Part shown: piece after piece, positions 33,441 to 47,601 of the stretch
How positions within the stretch are numbered: the first letter of the stretch is position 1
How the letters are laid out: each line of letters begins with the position of its first letter
Source: Dolomedes plantarius
Taxonomy: Eukaryota; Arthropoda; Arachnida; Araneae; Dolomedidae
DNA: 64,000 nucleotides
Assembly: GCA_907164885.2 (NCBI GenBank)
Contig: OU015496.1
Coordinates: 187,263,281-187,327,280, forward strand
Direction of reading: 5' to 3'
The notes under the pieces: model-generated
Databases searched by the model: none
The model's input: the letters and a program-made list of their open reading frames with translations, nothing else
What the model was told of the DNA's origin: nothing
Translations under genes and position numbers: made by a program

Positions 33441-36150
33441 TGTAGAATTAGCGAATGTCGAAAGACAAAATGCCTGCCGCATTGGGAAAAAAAGTTACTG
33501 AATTCTTTTGTCATTAGTCGTCTAAAAGATTGAAGTAAGTAACCTTTCACGAACAGCATTTCTACATCGTAGACGTGCATGCGATCCATAGCCTCCGATG
33601 GTACCACTAATTTTCCCATTAGTACAGCAGAAAGTGTGGTAGAGCAATTCATGATATACTGAAAAAGCGGTATTAACAGCTCTGTGCACATTTAAAAAAA
33701 ATTCATAAATAATTTTTCCTGCAATTATAAAGTTTAGCATCTTAATTGACCATGAAACGTAACGTAGAAACTCGGTCATTTCAACTTGCTCCATGATTAT
33801 TTTTACCCACTTCATGAAATGGCATCGTAACTGATAATATCATGGAATAATTTTCGTTTCATTGTTATTAACGATAAGAAACTATTTATTTACTCGTGGA
33901 ATGTAAAGTAAGGAAAATACGCATCCAGGGGGAGTTTAGGATATACAAGTAACCTTTGGTGAAGATAGTTTTTTAAGGCTACTGCTACCCATTTATTCTT
34001 TTTACCTCTATAGGGGAAAAATTTGTAAAATGCTCTTCTGAAAAAGATGTTACAAAACGTTGGGAAAACCATCGTTTGAAATCTCCGATATTGAACGTAG
34101 CTTCTTGGAAGCGAGCCCGAGATGTCTCGACCAAATTTCTATTGGGATCAATTCTTTTTCTCTATTTCTCCAAAAATCATTTCTAGCCATACCAAGTTTC
34201 TAAAGTCTGTGAGAAATACAATCTATGATCAAGAACGGCCAATTATTCTGATCAATTTTGAGGAGCCAGAACTCTTGTTTTCGGCATCTCTGTAAAAAAA
34301 TTTGCGTGTAGTGGTGCCATCTACTTTCAGATTTCCGAAGTAAGAATTTCTAGTATGATAGTCCGAATTGCTCTCTTATTTTGATGTTTTTTCCCCGCTG
34401 TAATGTCTTGTCTATCTAGTGCCAGAAAATAATAAGTGTATAAGCGTAAAAGTTTTGAAATTAATTTATACCTCATGAAATCTTAAAAACTGCTATGTTA
34501 ACCTTACATTTAATTGTTTTTGAGCTTTCGAAACGATTGCCATTATCTTTTGAACGTGTTTTTGTACTATAAAAATATCTTTTACATAATATCGATCAAG
34601 GTCTAGAATTTTAAATGTTATTTTAGTTTTATAACGTAGATGCTATTGTGCAGTGGTATTTACATTAATTCATTTTATTTTCAAAGTTGATGGGTCTATT
34701 GTAATGCTGCATATAATTTCATGTGTGGTTATATAATTTTTTCGATTAGATAAATTTAAAAATTTTGGAAAGATTGTGGCCCTAATGTGAGGCACTTATT
34801 AATCTCTGTAAAGTAGAAATGTAGAATATTTCTGTTGATGATCTTTATTTTAATTCATAAGATTTTAATGTTTTTCTCATACATATTAAACATTTAAAAC
34901 TGATCAAAATACGCATTAAAACCTTTTATTCAAAACTCATTTTCTTCTACTTTTAAGAAACTTAAGTCACATATTTATTATTTCAAAGAAGTTTCATAAA
35001 TGTTTCAATGTATGCGGATTGTAATACTCTTTAACTTAAAACGACTTGCAAAAGACCCAGTTGTTTATCTTACCCAATATTTGAGTTATAACTTTCCCTT
35101 ACCAAAATTAAGCAAAAAGGCTTATTGCTTGATTTTCTTTATCCTTGATTTACTCTCATTAGTTTGCATGTTACATTAATTATACATGATTCTTCTTTTA
35201 GTAAATTTCATTAGTTTTTGCTCAAATAATTAATATTTCTCATAGTATATCACTACAAAATATGTGACGTTGCTAAGACCCCTTGACTGATACAGTGACT
35301 TAATAAAATCCCTATCTTCCCTCCGATTTTGACAATCCACATAGTTTTAACATTTGGTGAGTGTATGCGCAATCAGAGTAATTTTAAAATTAAAATCGAC
35401 CCGAAAAGTTAATAATTAACTCAATATTTGTATTTAAATTGTAGTGAGTTGGTAACGTAATCTAAAACAGTTCCGTAACTGACTCATTCACTGACTGACA
35501 TACAACGCACAGACCAAACTGCTGGACCTAAAGGGCTGAAATTTTGCATGGCGATTCTTCTTATAGTGTAGGGGTGCACTAAAAAAGATTTTTTTAAATT
35601 AAATTTTTAAGCTTTTTTTTTTTTTACTTTTTTTACGTTTGCATTTAAAATAATACTTTTAGGGTTATAAAATTTATATCACGAGAAAGATCATAAAAAT
35701 TCCTTTAAAATGAAATTTTTTTCGAATCTTTACCTCCATTTCCTGATTTTTGGTGAATTTTTAAAGATTAATTTTTAGAATTTAATTTATTAAATGCTGA
35801 TCACGTGATGTCTTTTTCTGGTACTTTAAATAAATTTATCGTCACGTGCATAACAACTAAATAAACAAAAAATATTTTTTTTCCTTGCTAATGCGGCAGA
35901 CAATTGGATCCAAAAAAATATTAAAATACAGTAAAAGAAATGTTCTACAAACTGTACTATATTAACTGTACTCTTTATTTAACTGTACTCTAGTATTCTT
36001 TATATTAGATTTAATTTGAATATTTTCTTCTACATTATTTTGTCTATAAAATTATCCTTTACGATTTTCTTATATATATATATATATTTTTTACATCAAT
36101 TGTATACGTTGATGGTCGTATTTATCATATAATATATATATATATATATA
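33441..36150. other. non-coding AT-rich interval with an old repeat
   Basis: No supported gene. About 35030-35185 is a diverged copy of the sequence at 15606-15745. The segment around 35480-35590 (ACTGACTGACATACAACG..., CTGAAATTTTGCATGG) looks like a dispersed repeat whose other edge may be the complement of AAGCTGAAAACCCGTACTTC near 36757. Confidence 0.35.
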
Positions 36151-36679
36151 CAGTCGAACCTCCATATATCGAACTTCCACATATCGAAATTTTCTATATA
36201 TCGAACTCTTAGCAAATCTCCATGTTCATTACATAGAAAAATTGTTTCTATATATCGAAATTTTTTCAAGACAAATTGAGAGATTTTATTCCACTTTAGA
36301 ATAAAATCTCTCAATTTTTGGCATTTGAAACAATATGTCATGGACTTCAATTCACGGAAAATGTCCCTGATTAAGTTTTTCGTAGACTGAACAAATAAAA
36401 AATGTAACTGTGATCATTGTAACCACTGTCTGGATTATTATTTATTTAAAGGTATGTAATTCTCAATAAATCTTTCATATTAATTCATTTTTTAGTTATT
36501 AACTTTCATTTAATGGGATTCGCATATAAATTAGAAATGTAGTTTCGTATACGAAAATTTGATTTAATTTTTTTTTAGGAGAATTATGATAAAACTAAGC
36601 TCAATTCTATATATCGAAATTTCTATATATCGAATTTTTTTCCGGTAATTTGCTACTTCGATATATGGAGGTTCGACTG
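36151..36679. mobile_element. pogo/Tigger-type MITE, copy 2
   Basis: Same family as 3316-3914: CAGTCGAACCTCCATATATC at the left and its complement at the right, inserted in a TA microsatellite. The central 16 bp hairpin (36276-36314) is retained and carries a paired base change compared with copy 1. Confidence 0.85.
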
Positions 36680-36788
36680 TATATATATATATATATATAT
36701 TTGGCATGAATTGCATACATTGACCGCTGTATTTAATTTGAATGTACTCCGTAGCGAAGTACGGGTTTTCAGCTTGTGTTTATATATA

Positions 36789-36942
36789 CAGTGAAACTTC
36801 TCTATGGGCGGCCGGTCAAAAAAAGAAAAAAGTGGCCGTAGAAAAGGGGTTTCTTCCTTAGCATTGTCTCTATGGTGTCTCGAATCGGTGCTTAACAAAA
36901 TATGGCCGTTTAGAGGAGTAACTGACTAGAGAAATTTCACTG
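36789..36942. mobile_element. 154 bp pogo-like MITE
   Basis: Inverted ends CAGTGAAACTTCTCTA and TAGAGAAATTTCACTG. TA precedes the left end; the right flank is TT, so one side of the duplication has changed. Internally there are complementary GGCCG and CGGCC segments. Confidence 0.65.
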
Positions 36943-39900
36943 TTTATGTATAAAATCCTATATAAAATTTCTCATTTAAAAAAATCCTTTATTCTTATTA
37001 CTTGTTTTTAAGACTGAAATTCTGCCCGAAAGGTAAATGAAGGATAAAATGAGATCTCTACCGTACATAGATACATACCGTTTTCAGCGTTAGTAATTTC
37101 TCAATGGTTTGGGGAACTGACCGCCTTTCGACCCCGTTTTTTACATTCTAATCTATATCTGTATCTTTATATTTGGCTGTAAAATAATGTGTAAGACAAA
37201 TTTATCTTCGAAAGAATGATTTTTTAGAAAAAGAATGTAATTGGAAAATTGTAGGTTGTAAAAAAAGCTGTAAAAAAACCATAAATAAGAAATATATATT
37301 TTTTGCATTTTGATTAAAATCATTAAAGGCATTATTTATAACTTTATTACATTAAGAATTTCATGCTATGTGTAACTGTAAAGTTTAATGGAGAAAATTC
37401 AAATTATTTCGTCATAAATCTTACTTTTTGCCTTTCTAATTGAGGGTAAAATAAAGCATTCCACAAGTTTGTGGTTTTACTCACGAACTATTCTGTTTTA
37501 AACATATAACACCAAATATATGCAGTAAAAAAGTTTTGCCATCACATTTTCCAAACACTTACAATTAAAATCAAAATAGAAAAATAGGAAAAAAAAAAAT
37601 GTGCACTTCAAGTGTGAAACTGAACCAAATCTCCTGTGTAGATAGACGGAAAAAATTTTTAAAGACTGAAACTTTAAATATGTTACTTACGTATAAAATC
37701 AAAAACTCAAGGGTTGTTTGATAAAAAAAAATTAATTAATAATAATAATAATAATAATAACAGATTTTTTAAGTGGTCTTTATACGCCATGGATGATTTC
37801 AACTCTTGCCTTTTTTTTTTATCTTTCATGGGTCTGTTTTACCTACTCGTATTATGGCCGGTAGTCCTCACAATACTTCTGCTGGCGTGTGTCGATTTTT
37901 GATCCGCCAGGGTTCCATACTTCATCACATTCCATATGAGTTCAGATCAGACATATGGGAGGTAACGAAGCACGGCATCCTGGTCAGCTTTTTCTATTGT
38001 TTCTCTTCTCCCGCTCATTCCAAACCTTCGTCGTCTTCGACTCCTAGAAGAAAGGAAATGCTGAATAAAATCTGAGAATTTGCTTTTGGTATAGTTAGAT
38101 TTAAAATACTTATACTGCCTTTATGCAGATAGTAGTTATAATATTATAACTAGCGGCCTTATTTTCACCCTTTCCATATATATTCCTCATGCCTTATTTT
38201 CAACTGCGCTTTTTTCAGATAAGTATTTCTAATCCCCTTCATGATCAGTCCATTATGGCTTAGCTTTTAGAATTCCATCTTTATTTTAGGCTTTCAGATT
38301 AATATTAAAATAATGATCATAGCCCGATTTATATATAAAGCCCCTGTTGTCGAATACCATAGTTTGTTGATCTGGTTTACGCAACCTATTTCTTTCGTGA
38401 CCAGTCATTCAGCTAATCATGTGGTTACAAATTATTCAGTAAACTAACTTACCATATCACTTTAATTATATGAAACAAATTAAAATGTTAACACATTTAC
38501 CGTCTGTTTCGTATGACGTTCAGTATATTTTGGATGCTTGGAGCATACAAAAAATGGACAATACGACATCAATTTAATCAAATTTCTAAATTGCTGAGTT
38601 AGTCATAGACATCTCTTGGAATTGTTTAGAATATTACTTTGGTTCAAATAAAATAAACACAAATAAATAAAATAGGGAAACTGCCGAACGATTTTGATTT
38701 CAGTTCGACAGTTTTCAAAAGAGGGATTAAGAGAAGTCCACGGTAGACAACTTCTGATAAAAATTAAAGTCCGTTGAACGTTCAAAAATACAAATGTATT
38801 CAAATATACTACAAGTATAGAAAAATTCAGTAAATCGAAAATACAAATAGCATTTGTCTGGTTACAGCAACAACTTTAGGACTAACAGACTGAAAGAGAC
38901 AAACCTGAGTACTCCTTCGGCTTTTTCTCCCCCTTTCCTTATGCATTCCAGATATTTACGGAACACGAGTCTCGCTGCTCCCTCTGAAATTCCTCCCGCT
39001 CTTCAAACTTCCCAGAGTCGAGCTTCCGCCGCCGAGCCGAGCATACTCCCAAATGAGCCGGGTCGTAAGCGGCCTCCGACCCTCATCCCACTCGAGAAGG
39101 GTGCGAAAAAAAAAGGGGGGGGGGATCTCGACGAAGGGAGAAAAAACAGGCAGTGCGGCTTGTATGAGCCCCTATTTTTGCCACGTTTAAAAGCGGCTTC
39201 CCTTTCGCTCGCCGCTGCGATGAGGGCTATTTCTGTGTGCGCCTGCCCGCTTTTATTTTGAGACCTATGAAGGGGATAAGGTTCTCGCCCTGGCCTATAC
39301 ATTCTGCTCTCAACCCGCCTAATGACTCTACACGAAGATTTAAGTAAAGACTGTTGCTGGAGGGAGAAAATCCTAGGCCGCAAAAAAATATTAAAGTTTC
39401 CTCTGACATTCGCAGCTCTGGACCCTGTGGTTGAGTGGATTTGGGCAAGGATCCTTAATGGTTTTAACTGGAGTCATAGACTTGAGTTCAGCCTCCATGG
39501 AATTTCATTTGTAGTGGTCAGCACCTAGCCATGGCATCAGTCGTTGCTTGGCAACTTAATACGATACCCATCCCCCTTTGAAATTCCTCCTCGGAAGTCT
39601 CCCTCTCATGTGGTAGATCGCCTTAATGGTTTCTTACCTCGTTCAAATCCCTTAGCTAGGGGTTGCATGTGTGTAAGTAACTACAGAACATATTTACTAC
39701 GCGTTCATATTCTCCTTCCCTATGAATCTTGTGAATTTTCGAGAACGTGCGAGAGTTAGTTATCTGTTTCTAAAAAATATATAGAAAAAGAAGGTTGTGT
39801 TTTAATTCTTGAATAATCTGATTTTGCACTTCAAGTCCTGATGCGCTAGTTTGCCCTTTACATGACATATTGCTCTTTACATGAAAATTACATGACATAT

Positions 39901-42900
39901 TGTAAAGCATGACATATTGCTCTATTAAGAATAGTTATGAGATGTATGTAACGTCTCGTGTATATCGTAGGCATAGAAAATGGACAATTTTCTGTGCAAT
40001 ATCCGCAGGGCAACGAAAATAGGTCTTTATTTGGGGGAGCGGGATATTATTACTGTCTCCATTCGAAAATCCCTTCCAAGATGAATCTGATAACAGTTCC
40101 TTTGAACTCTTTCCCGTAATGAAGGGCCGTTACAGCCATGTGTTCCTCCTCCTTTGAGGCCTGACCTCACTTGACCTCCCCCTCCGCAACGGCTTTCTCT
40201 TTTCTCCGTATTTCTTCTCGGGATCTCTCGTGTTACCTACACATCCTCATCCTTCCAGTGCGTAGTGACTTGGAATGTAAAACGTGAGATCCTGAACGTT
40301 TGGGTAGTTGGGGGATGGCACTTTCGTAAACTTTTCGTTGAAAATAGGGATGCATGGGTAGAGTGTAAATATAAGATATCTACGGGACTTTTAAAAATGC
40401 TCGATTTCTTTTCTGCTCCCAAGAACAGTAATATCAAACCCCAAACCTAAAGATTGTGTTCCATTTCTTTTTATGTAACATTTCCTCCTCTTCGTAAATG
40501 TCGGCGGTATGTTTTTCCCTTCAATTTATTATAGTTTAGTACATTTAGTGCAGTGTTTCCTATTGTTTTGCAAGTCGTGACCTTCTTTTCTAATAGCCAA
40601 GTAACCCGCGATCACCCGCCACATTTGCAAAATGTTTAAAATTATGTTTAAAATTAATAATCGAGACGACTGCTAGAGAACACTTTAAAGGGTAGGAACC
40701 CGAGTTACGGTTTATTTTCATTTAGAATATTTAATATATTTTTGTAGATAAAAGGTTTTATAAAACAACCATTTTTCTGTATTATAATCCATTTCCATTC
40801 ATGAGTGTTTCCCTGTCATAAAAATTTGGATGTAAAACAATCTTAACCATGCTCATTGAAACATAGTAATCAGTACAGGTAACCGATGGCTTTTCATTAC
40901 AAATGATTTCTCGCCGAAGAAATAGCCGAAAATTTGATAATTATTGCACAGATGGATTTCCTAACAATTTAAATCTATACAGGTTTAATGACAGTGAATA
41001 TTTTCACCCCTTTAGTATATTAGAAAACCTTCAGGTACAAAGGCTTTTTAAGCAGGCTTTCGTTGCCGGATTTAATCCGTTTGTGACTGGCGAATCAGCA
41101 CCCTGCCTCCATTTATTTGCTAGTATTCGAGAGAGACAGGAGGGTACGCTAAAATAAACCAGACCTTCTCCTGGCGTGTTTTTTTTCTTTCTATTTTTAA
41201 TAGGTCCATTTTTACCTCTCTCGCACGTGTGTAGCTCGTGGCTTAAAGGGCTTTGTTCAATAAGATTTGTATATCTGTTAACTTTTCAATGAAAAGCATT
41301 GCAGCATTTAAGCTTAGTTTTATTTTTCACAAATTCTTTGTTTACATTTTTTTTAAAAAATGAAGTAAAATAAATGTTTTGTATTTGTGTACTATATACG
41401 TATTTTCTTTTTATTATTCCTTCTTAATGACAGAAACACTAACTTAAGACCCAGAACAGGGTACTGCTAAAGATAGTTGCCATTCTGTTTAATTACATCA
41501 TGTCGTTTTTCTACGCATGTTTCAAGTGTACTTAAAATATTCTATTCTGCGCGATCTTGCCCAAAATTCATATTTCTAGTGTATAAAGAAAAGTGCTATG
41601 TTAATATAAATATTTCCGAATATATTACAAGAATACTACTGATATTGCTACGACTATGCTGTTTTTCTGTGGAATCGCCTGTCCTCCACTGGAAAAACAT
41701 TACGTATTATTACACAAAAATGTAATCAACAAATCCATCCTACAGTAATCCTTGATTTAAACTGACTCATAAATTTTTTTCCTTCTCCATTTTCTTACTT
41801 TTTACTGTTGTCTAAAGCCCTAAGCAAGTAATTTTATTGCTTAATCAAGTGATCCTAGTATCACGCTATCCTCTAGGTATTTATTTGTAACGTAATATCT
41901 AACTCTTAACTTATTAATTTTCCATTTTCAACTTTTTTTTCCCCCAACAACGCCAAGTTTTTCTAAATAATCGAGTTTGAATTTTTTCTATAATTCAAAA
42001 GATTAATTTTTAGATGAATTTCCTCAATTTGTGAAACGATTCTTACAAACTTTTCAGTAATTCGAGAAATTGTCCAAACGTTCTAACAAAGCTATTCGCC
42101 GCGAGCGAGTCATTCAACTCCCATTTCTTGGCAACATCAAACTAAGATATGGCGTTCGCTTGCACAACGTCGTTATGAAGTTGCTGACGTCACTGTCAAT
42201 CGGATCCCAGATTTGATTCCGCTGCTTCGGATAGTCTCTTTGAAAGCGAAATCACGAATGTCAGTAAACAGTATTGACATGTGTCGTTAATGCAACTATT
42301 AGTTTTCCTTTGTGCTCTTATGCGAAGCGATTTGGAATCTAGGCTCGCCGTTATTAGCTAAAGGATGATGCATTGTTTGAATACAACTGCATCACAACTT
42401 TTCCATACGTTTCGTAAAAATGGAGACGGATGAAAAATAATTTACGGAATTTGCTCTTAGTGTGGTCTGTCGTTCATGATCATATTCAGTTTTCTACATT
42501 TTAGGCCTCTTATTAACTTTACAATGTATGCATCAAAAGCCACATTTCTGTCAGAGGCATTTGTCTCACTTTCGAAAACTGAAAAATATACGTCCGACAT
42601 GCATAAACCGTCAACTGTTTGCTTCTCCTTTTTTCATAAAACTGAATCATTCTACGACAGTCTTGCAAAAGCCGTATGTATCTATTGCAAGTATTAGCTT
42701 GTCATAAACCCGCGCAAGTTCAGGAATCTGAATTTTCTTTTTGGAAGTACCCTCTATATATTTATAGCAGATAAATTATTTTAATGTTTTTTTCCTCCGA
42801 GAGCACAATTGACATTAACAAAGTATTCTAGGTAACGAATTTTTCTTAAGTACCTCGTTGAATGACTTTTACATGCAAATTAATCCCCGTAAAAGTTTCT

Positions 42901-45332
42901 GTATAATGAAGCATGTCTTTGTTTAAAAGCATACAGTATAACTGGAAGTGGATTAAGGTGTCAATATTAAGGGGCAGATAAAGCAGATTCCAAGCTTAAT
43001 AAATTTTTGAAGGAAAAAAAGTTATAAAAATGTTCTTAGACTCGTCTATGGGGTGCAGAATTGCAAATTTTTGTAATTTACCAATTTTTTTTTCTTTTCG
43101 CATTTTTAAGAAATGTGTGCATGCCTTTTTCTTAGATTATTTTTTGCGTAATAATCGAAATAATAATAATTTGTCTGGTCCTTTCTAATGTATTCACATT
43201 AGTGAACCTTCGTATTGTTCACTAATGTGAAATGAATTTACCTGGGCTATTGATGTTTTATTAAACTACAATTTGTAGTTTAATTGACATGCTTTCAACC
43301 CTTATTATTCTATTAGAGTACTTTTTACAACTTATTTAAGTTTCTTTTGAGCTAAGTTAAATCGAATTTTTTTTAGCACGATGTGGTTTATTTGAACTTA
43401 GACTTCTCTCACCTGTACTAACTTTCTAAATTAATTGGATGCAGTTTTTCAAGATTGTTTTAAAGCCCGCACACTCTTACATCAGACTTCTAATCGGAAG
43501 TAAAAAGAGAGGATCCTTCGAATAAACTAATGACGCTTAAGTGCACCGTTCTAATTTTATTGGTGATGATCTGGGCCTTCCTGTCGTCTCAAAGTTTACA
43601 CTAGTTTAAATCCATAATGGCTAAACGCCGACTTGTTGAAAATGGGCTGAACTGTGTATATTGAAGTTTGATATTTACATCTCCTTATAGGATTCCTATC
43701 TCAACCAAGCTTACACTGGATTAAACATCATCGTAAATACGTTTATCGCCTTTTTAAGATAGGGAATAAAATAGCAATTGCATACTCACTACGGGCTCGT
43801 CACCGTGGGACGGTAAGTAATCCGTTGGTCGTAGTCTCGAGAGAAAGCGAACAGCACTCTGGAGCCAACACACGTCCGCTCCCTCCCAACCGAGCGCGAA
43901 AAACAGAGGCCTCTCTGTGTTCTGCTGCTCTTCTAATTGAGAAAAAGACGTTGCCCCCTCCCCCCCTCCTTCTGCAACCCGAGAACTCTTCGCTCTCAAT
44001 TGGGCACCCCCCCCCCTCCCTCTTTCTGGGATTGACCATATTCTGCCGATGATGTCACGCGAAAAGTCCCGTACCCGCAGTGCTATTTCGTCCTCCCCCT
44101 CTTAGTTCGCTCTCCGATCTGTGTTTCCGTGCTGTTTTTATTATTATTTAAATCAAACGGTATTTTTTTTTCTTTTGTCACTTTAAACCGCAGCCAGAAT
44201 TGTTTGTTGGTCGCTTTCCTTTTCTCGAAGATGTCGTCACTAAGAGAAGAAAGATTTAAGATCCAGTTTTATGCCAATCGCTAGCATTTGCGGGTTTCTT
44301 CCATGTTTACCCCTGCGTGAGAGTCAGTCGTGAGATGCAGTCGGCCATTTATTTACATTATGGGGATTAGGGCAACCCGGATTCAACCAAACCGTTTCAT
44401 TAGGTGTCAGTAAGGAGCGGCATGCCCCCTGCGAAATTTGGAGAAGTCTGAATCTTTCTAGACCCTTCCCCCTGAATATTCCTAGACGCCCGCACTTTTC
44501 TCTTTATTCTGCTGACTATCTAACGCGTACCCCCCCCCCAAAAAAAAAAAATAAATAAATAAATAAATAAATAAATAAAAGCGCACAGTCTGTGCAGGTG
44601 GAGTGTGTTTTATAAATTTAAATTACAGTTTGGACTTTGTAGTCTAACAGCCTCAAACACGCAGAGAAAGAGACTTAATAGAGTACGCGGATACGTGTGC
44701 AATATGTGATGTGATACGTGTGCAACGTTAAAGAAAAATAATGATAATATTTTCAAATGATAGAAAACGCAGTTATATCGCATCTAGTGCTATGTACAAA
44801 TTTTAATAGCTTGTTTTATCAGTGGGCAGCAAAACTCCTAAAGATTTCCTTTTAAATGATTTCGACAAACTCTCGAATATTCAAATCCGCAAAAGTGAAA
44901 TCGAAAGTAAAGGTTCGACTGTGCATGAATGAGAGCGAAGGAATGGAGTAGATTTATTTGTCCGTGTCTTGTGTGTAGCAATCCTGAATCTGTTTAACCG
45001 TCCCCGTTTTGATACTTTGTGCCCCGCTAAATGTTGTTGGTTTACAGCAAATATAATTTCAATATATTTAATCCACTTATTTTAATATATTTTTGCCCTA
45101 TACGTCAATCAAATCGGAAACGCTGCGATGAGACTAGGCTGCGAAACGCTAGTTTGCGGACTGTCCTCAGGAGTGTGTGGTTATAAATATAGCGCAGGCG
45201 CGGAAACTCACTTCCTGTCTCCTTATATGGCGAGTGGGGAAGACGGCCGCCACACTTGGCCAGGCAGCTTGGATCTCGGATTTCAGGGAGTATAATCTGA
45301 ATTCTGGACCGCAAGCTTTGGGGAGTCCAAAC
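36943..45332. other. 8.4 kb without a recognised gene
   Basis: No coding exon could be supported. GC-richer patches occur at about 38880-39300, 40080-40330 and 43790-44120; they give overlapping open frames in several registers, which suggests composition, not genes. They could be promoter or enhancer regions. An (AAT)n run lies at about 37737-37760, and a C/A-rich run followed by (AAAT)n at about 44530-44580. Confidence 0.35.
43193..43231. repeat. perfect 15 bp stem-loop followed by a second palindrome
   Basis: TTCACATTAGTGAAC (43193-43207) is complemented at 43217-43231 across a 9 nt loop. About 30 bp later TTAAACTACAATTTGTAGTTTAA forms another near-perfect palindrome at about 43260-43282. 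Confidence 0.75.
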
Positions 45333-45508
45333 CAGTGGCGTAGCAGGGGGGGGGGAGCAAGGGGGTCTATCATGCCCCGGACGCCACTCGCAGAGGGGCG
45401 CCAAATGGTCCTTTTAACTAACTCAACTATATTATATTTCTATATGTTTTTTCGGGGGGGGGGGGGGGGGGCGTCAAAAAGGTATCGTGCCCCGGGCGCT
45501 AGTTACTG
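45333..45508. mobile_element. 176 bp hAT-like MITE
   Basis: The element starts CAGTGGCGTAGC and ends CGCTAGTTACTG. Both flanks carry an exact 8 bp duplication, GTCCAAAC (45325-45332 and 45509-45516). It includes G runs of about 11 and 18 bases. Short terminal repeats with an 8 bp duplication are typical of hAT. Confidence 0.85.
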
Positions 45509-46294
45509 GTCCAAACTAACCCGTAAGATACCCCTATCGGGAATATACCTGCATGGTGAAAAAATAACTCATTTGCTGACGTGAGATACAAACGAGTCCC
45601 TTTGGACATCTCACCGCCTGCGTCTCTAACCTCAGCCTCGCTTGTCTTTTACGTAATATTATAATGATTTTCACACAATTCCTAGGAAAATTTAAAATGG
45701 AACAGAGGGCGATTCCTCTGTTAATATAATAGCATTTTCGGAAGCCAATAAAGTGGAGTCATGATGAAGACTTTTCTGTCTTGGTACACCCAGAATCCCG
45801 TTTTATTTAGGATTTTCATATTTGTAGAAGGGGAGGGAGGTCAAAACTATCAATGGATTTTTTATTTTGCTTCTATTGCGGCTCATGGAGGATTTGACTC
45901 CATGTAATCCCCGTAAAATTGTATCACCCGTCCTTATTTGCACCAGTGCTTTTCCCAGTGCTAAAAATGCCTTAACAAGGTGTTCCATCTCTTAAATCTT
46001 TTGCCAATGTTTAGATTCAGCGATAAAGATTAGCCGAGCTCCTAAGTTAAAAATATGTAAAACGCTTTCATTCAAAACAAGGTGGCACAAATACGCTATG
46101 CATTCACAAATTTCGACTCTCAGTTTATATCATTACAACATACTTGCATTATTTACAAAAAAAAAAAAAAAAAAAAAAGAGCCCGTGGCCGATTTTAATT
46201 CTTAATACTGTTGACCTTGTCTAACATCCCCAAAATAATACATTAGTGTAACAGTAGGTTGTATAAATGGCAGAGTCGTTTAAAACCCAATCCG

Positions 46295-46357
46295 CAAGAG
46301 ACAACTATAGTTTTTCAAGAGACAACTATAGTTCCGCAAGTGACAACTATAGTTCAG
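46295..46357. repeat. 21 bp tandem repeat, three units
   Basis: CAAGAGACAACTATAGTT starts at 46295, 46316 and, as CAAGTGACAACTATAGTT, at 46337. The core ACTATAGT is itself palindromic. Confidence 0.9.
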
Positions 46358-46576
46358 AATCAGTTAGGATGCTCTAACGAATGACTCTTCTCTACAACTT
46401 CTGAGTCTTCTCTTTTCGCGTGAACGAAAAATTCAGGTACACAAAAGCCTGTGTGACGGGCTGACGACAATCCTAACTCAAAGTTTTAAAAAAATAAATA
46501 AATAAAAATGAGACATAAAAATGATAATTCGTTGACAGTTCATTACGTGCTTCTTTCGGTGTTAGAAGGTAGAAAC

Positions 46577-46715
46577 CAGTGGCGCACCCAGGGGGTGCCC
46601 CCCCCTCAAAAAAAAAAATAGAAATTGCATTATGAATACTGAATTCGCATTATAAGTATTTTTATCCATTCAACTCGCCCCCCCCCCCCAAGATTAAATC
46701 CTGGGTGCGCCAGTG
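46577..46715. mobile_element. 139 bp hAT-like MITE
   Basis: TGGCGCACCCAGG near the left end matches CCTGGGTGCGCCA near the right end. An exact 8 bp duplication, GTAGAAAC, flanks it (46569-46576, 46716-46723). Confidence 0.88.
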
Positions 46716-47585
46716 GTAGAAACAATTTATTTCATAATTCGTCGAAATATAAACAAGAATGGTTTTGCTTTAGCATGCTGAGATGGAAGAACATATATTT
46801 CTTATCGCGCTTAAGAATTCAGTTGAATGCTTTAAAGAACGGTTTATACGTTATGCACATTTAACTTTATCCTTTTTCCTCCATTAAAGAAAAAATAATA
46901 TCAAACTTGTGTAATGAGTATGATACTTAAGTCTGACTGAACTGTGACTCTCTTCTTCTTTTATTTATTTATCTTATCGTCTTTACCCGGGGCGTAGTGG
47001 TGATTAAGGAAAGTTTATTTGATCCTTGCCCAGATCTAGATGTAAATTATTTCGCAATGGTGACCATGGCGCAACTAAGGTTTGATTCCTAAACAATAGA
47101 GGATATGAAAATTCATTATTGTGGTGAGAATTAATTTTATATTAAGTGAAGGTTGGGTACACGATTTGATAGTTGTGTATTTAATTTGAAGTTTAGTGAT
47201 TTTGCACCTTTAATCCGAAGATGCTAGAATCATTTAAAACTAGGGGGAGATATTACAATTAACAGCTTGTTTCTAACTCTCTTGTGTATGGGATGCAACA
47301 TAGTGATACGTATGAAATTAAATTTTCTGCTGTTGCAAGAATTGATTTAATTCAGTTGAATGAACGCTGTGATATTTCTGAAATTTTCCAACTTCTTTAG
47401 CTTGAGTATTAATTAAGCTGTGTGTCTTTTGTCCTTGTACTGGCGCCGACTCCTGTGCAGAGTTTGCTCCAGAGATGGCCTCTGACCATCTTTTTTGTTG
47501 AAAAAAAAAATTGTACCAAAAGAATCGGGTTTCCTATATTAATTGGTGACGAATGGCCTTGGATTCGGTCACTTCCGAAACTGAT

Positions 47586-47601
47586 TCACTTCCGGAAGTG
47601 A
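47586..47601. promoter_or_regulatory. palindromic ETS-type site
   Basis: TCACTTCCGGAAGTGA is a perfect 16 bp palindrome of two head-to-head CACTTCC/GGAAGTG half sites, with further GGAAG and CTTCC motifs within 30 bp. ETS-family factors bind such cores. No adjacent transcription start is proven. Confidence 0.35.

Noticed and set aside
38854..39383. 135- and 126-codon ORFs on opposite strands in a GC-richer patch
   Set aside because: Overlapping frames on both strands, low complexity and no domain. They are better explained by local composition.
43754..44052. Three overlapping ORFs near 43800-44050
   Set aside because: C- and G-run composition, no domain and no splice support.
45105..45584. 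ORFs of 99 and 135 codons
   Set aside because: They run through a hAT MITE and G homopolymers.
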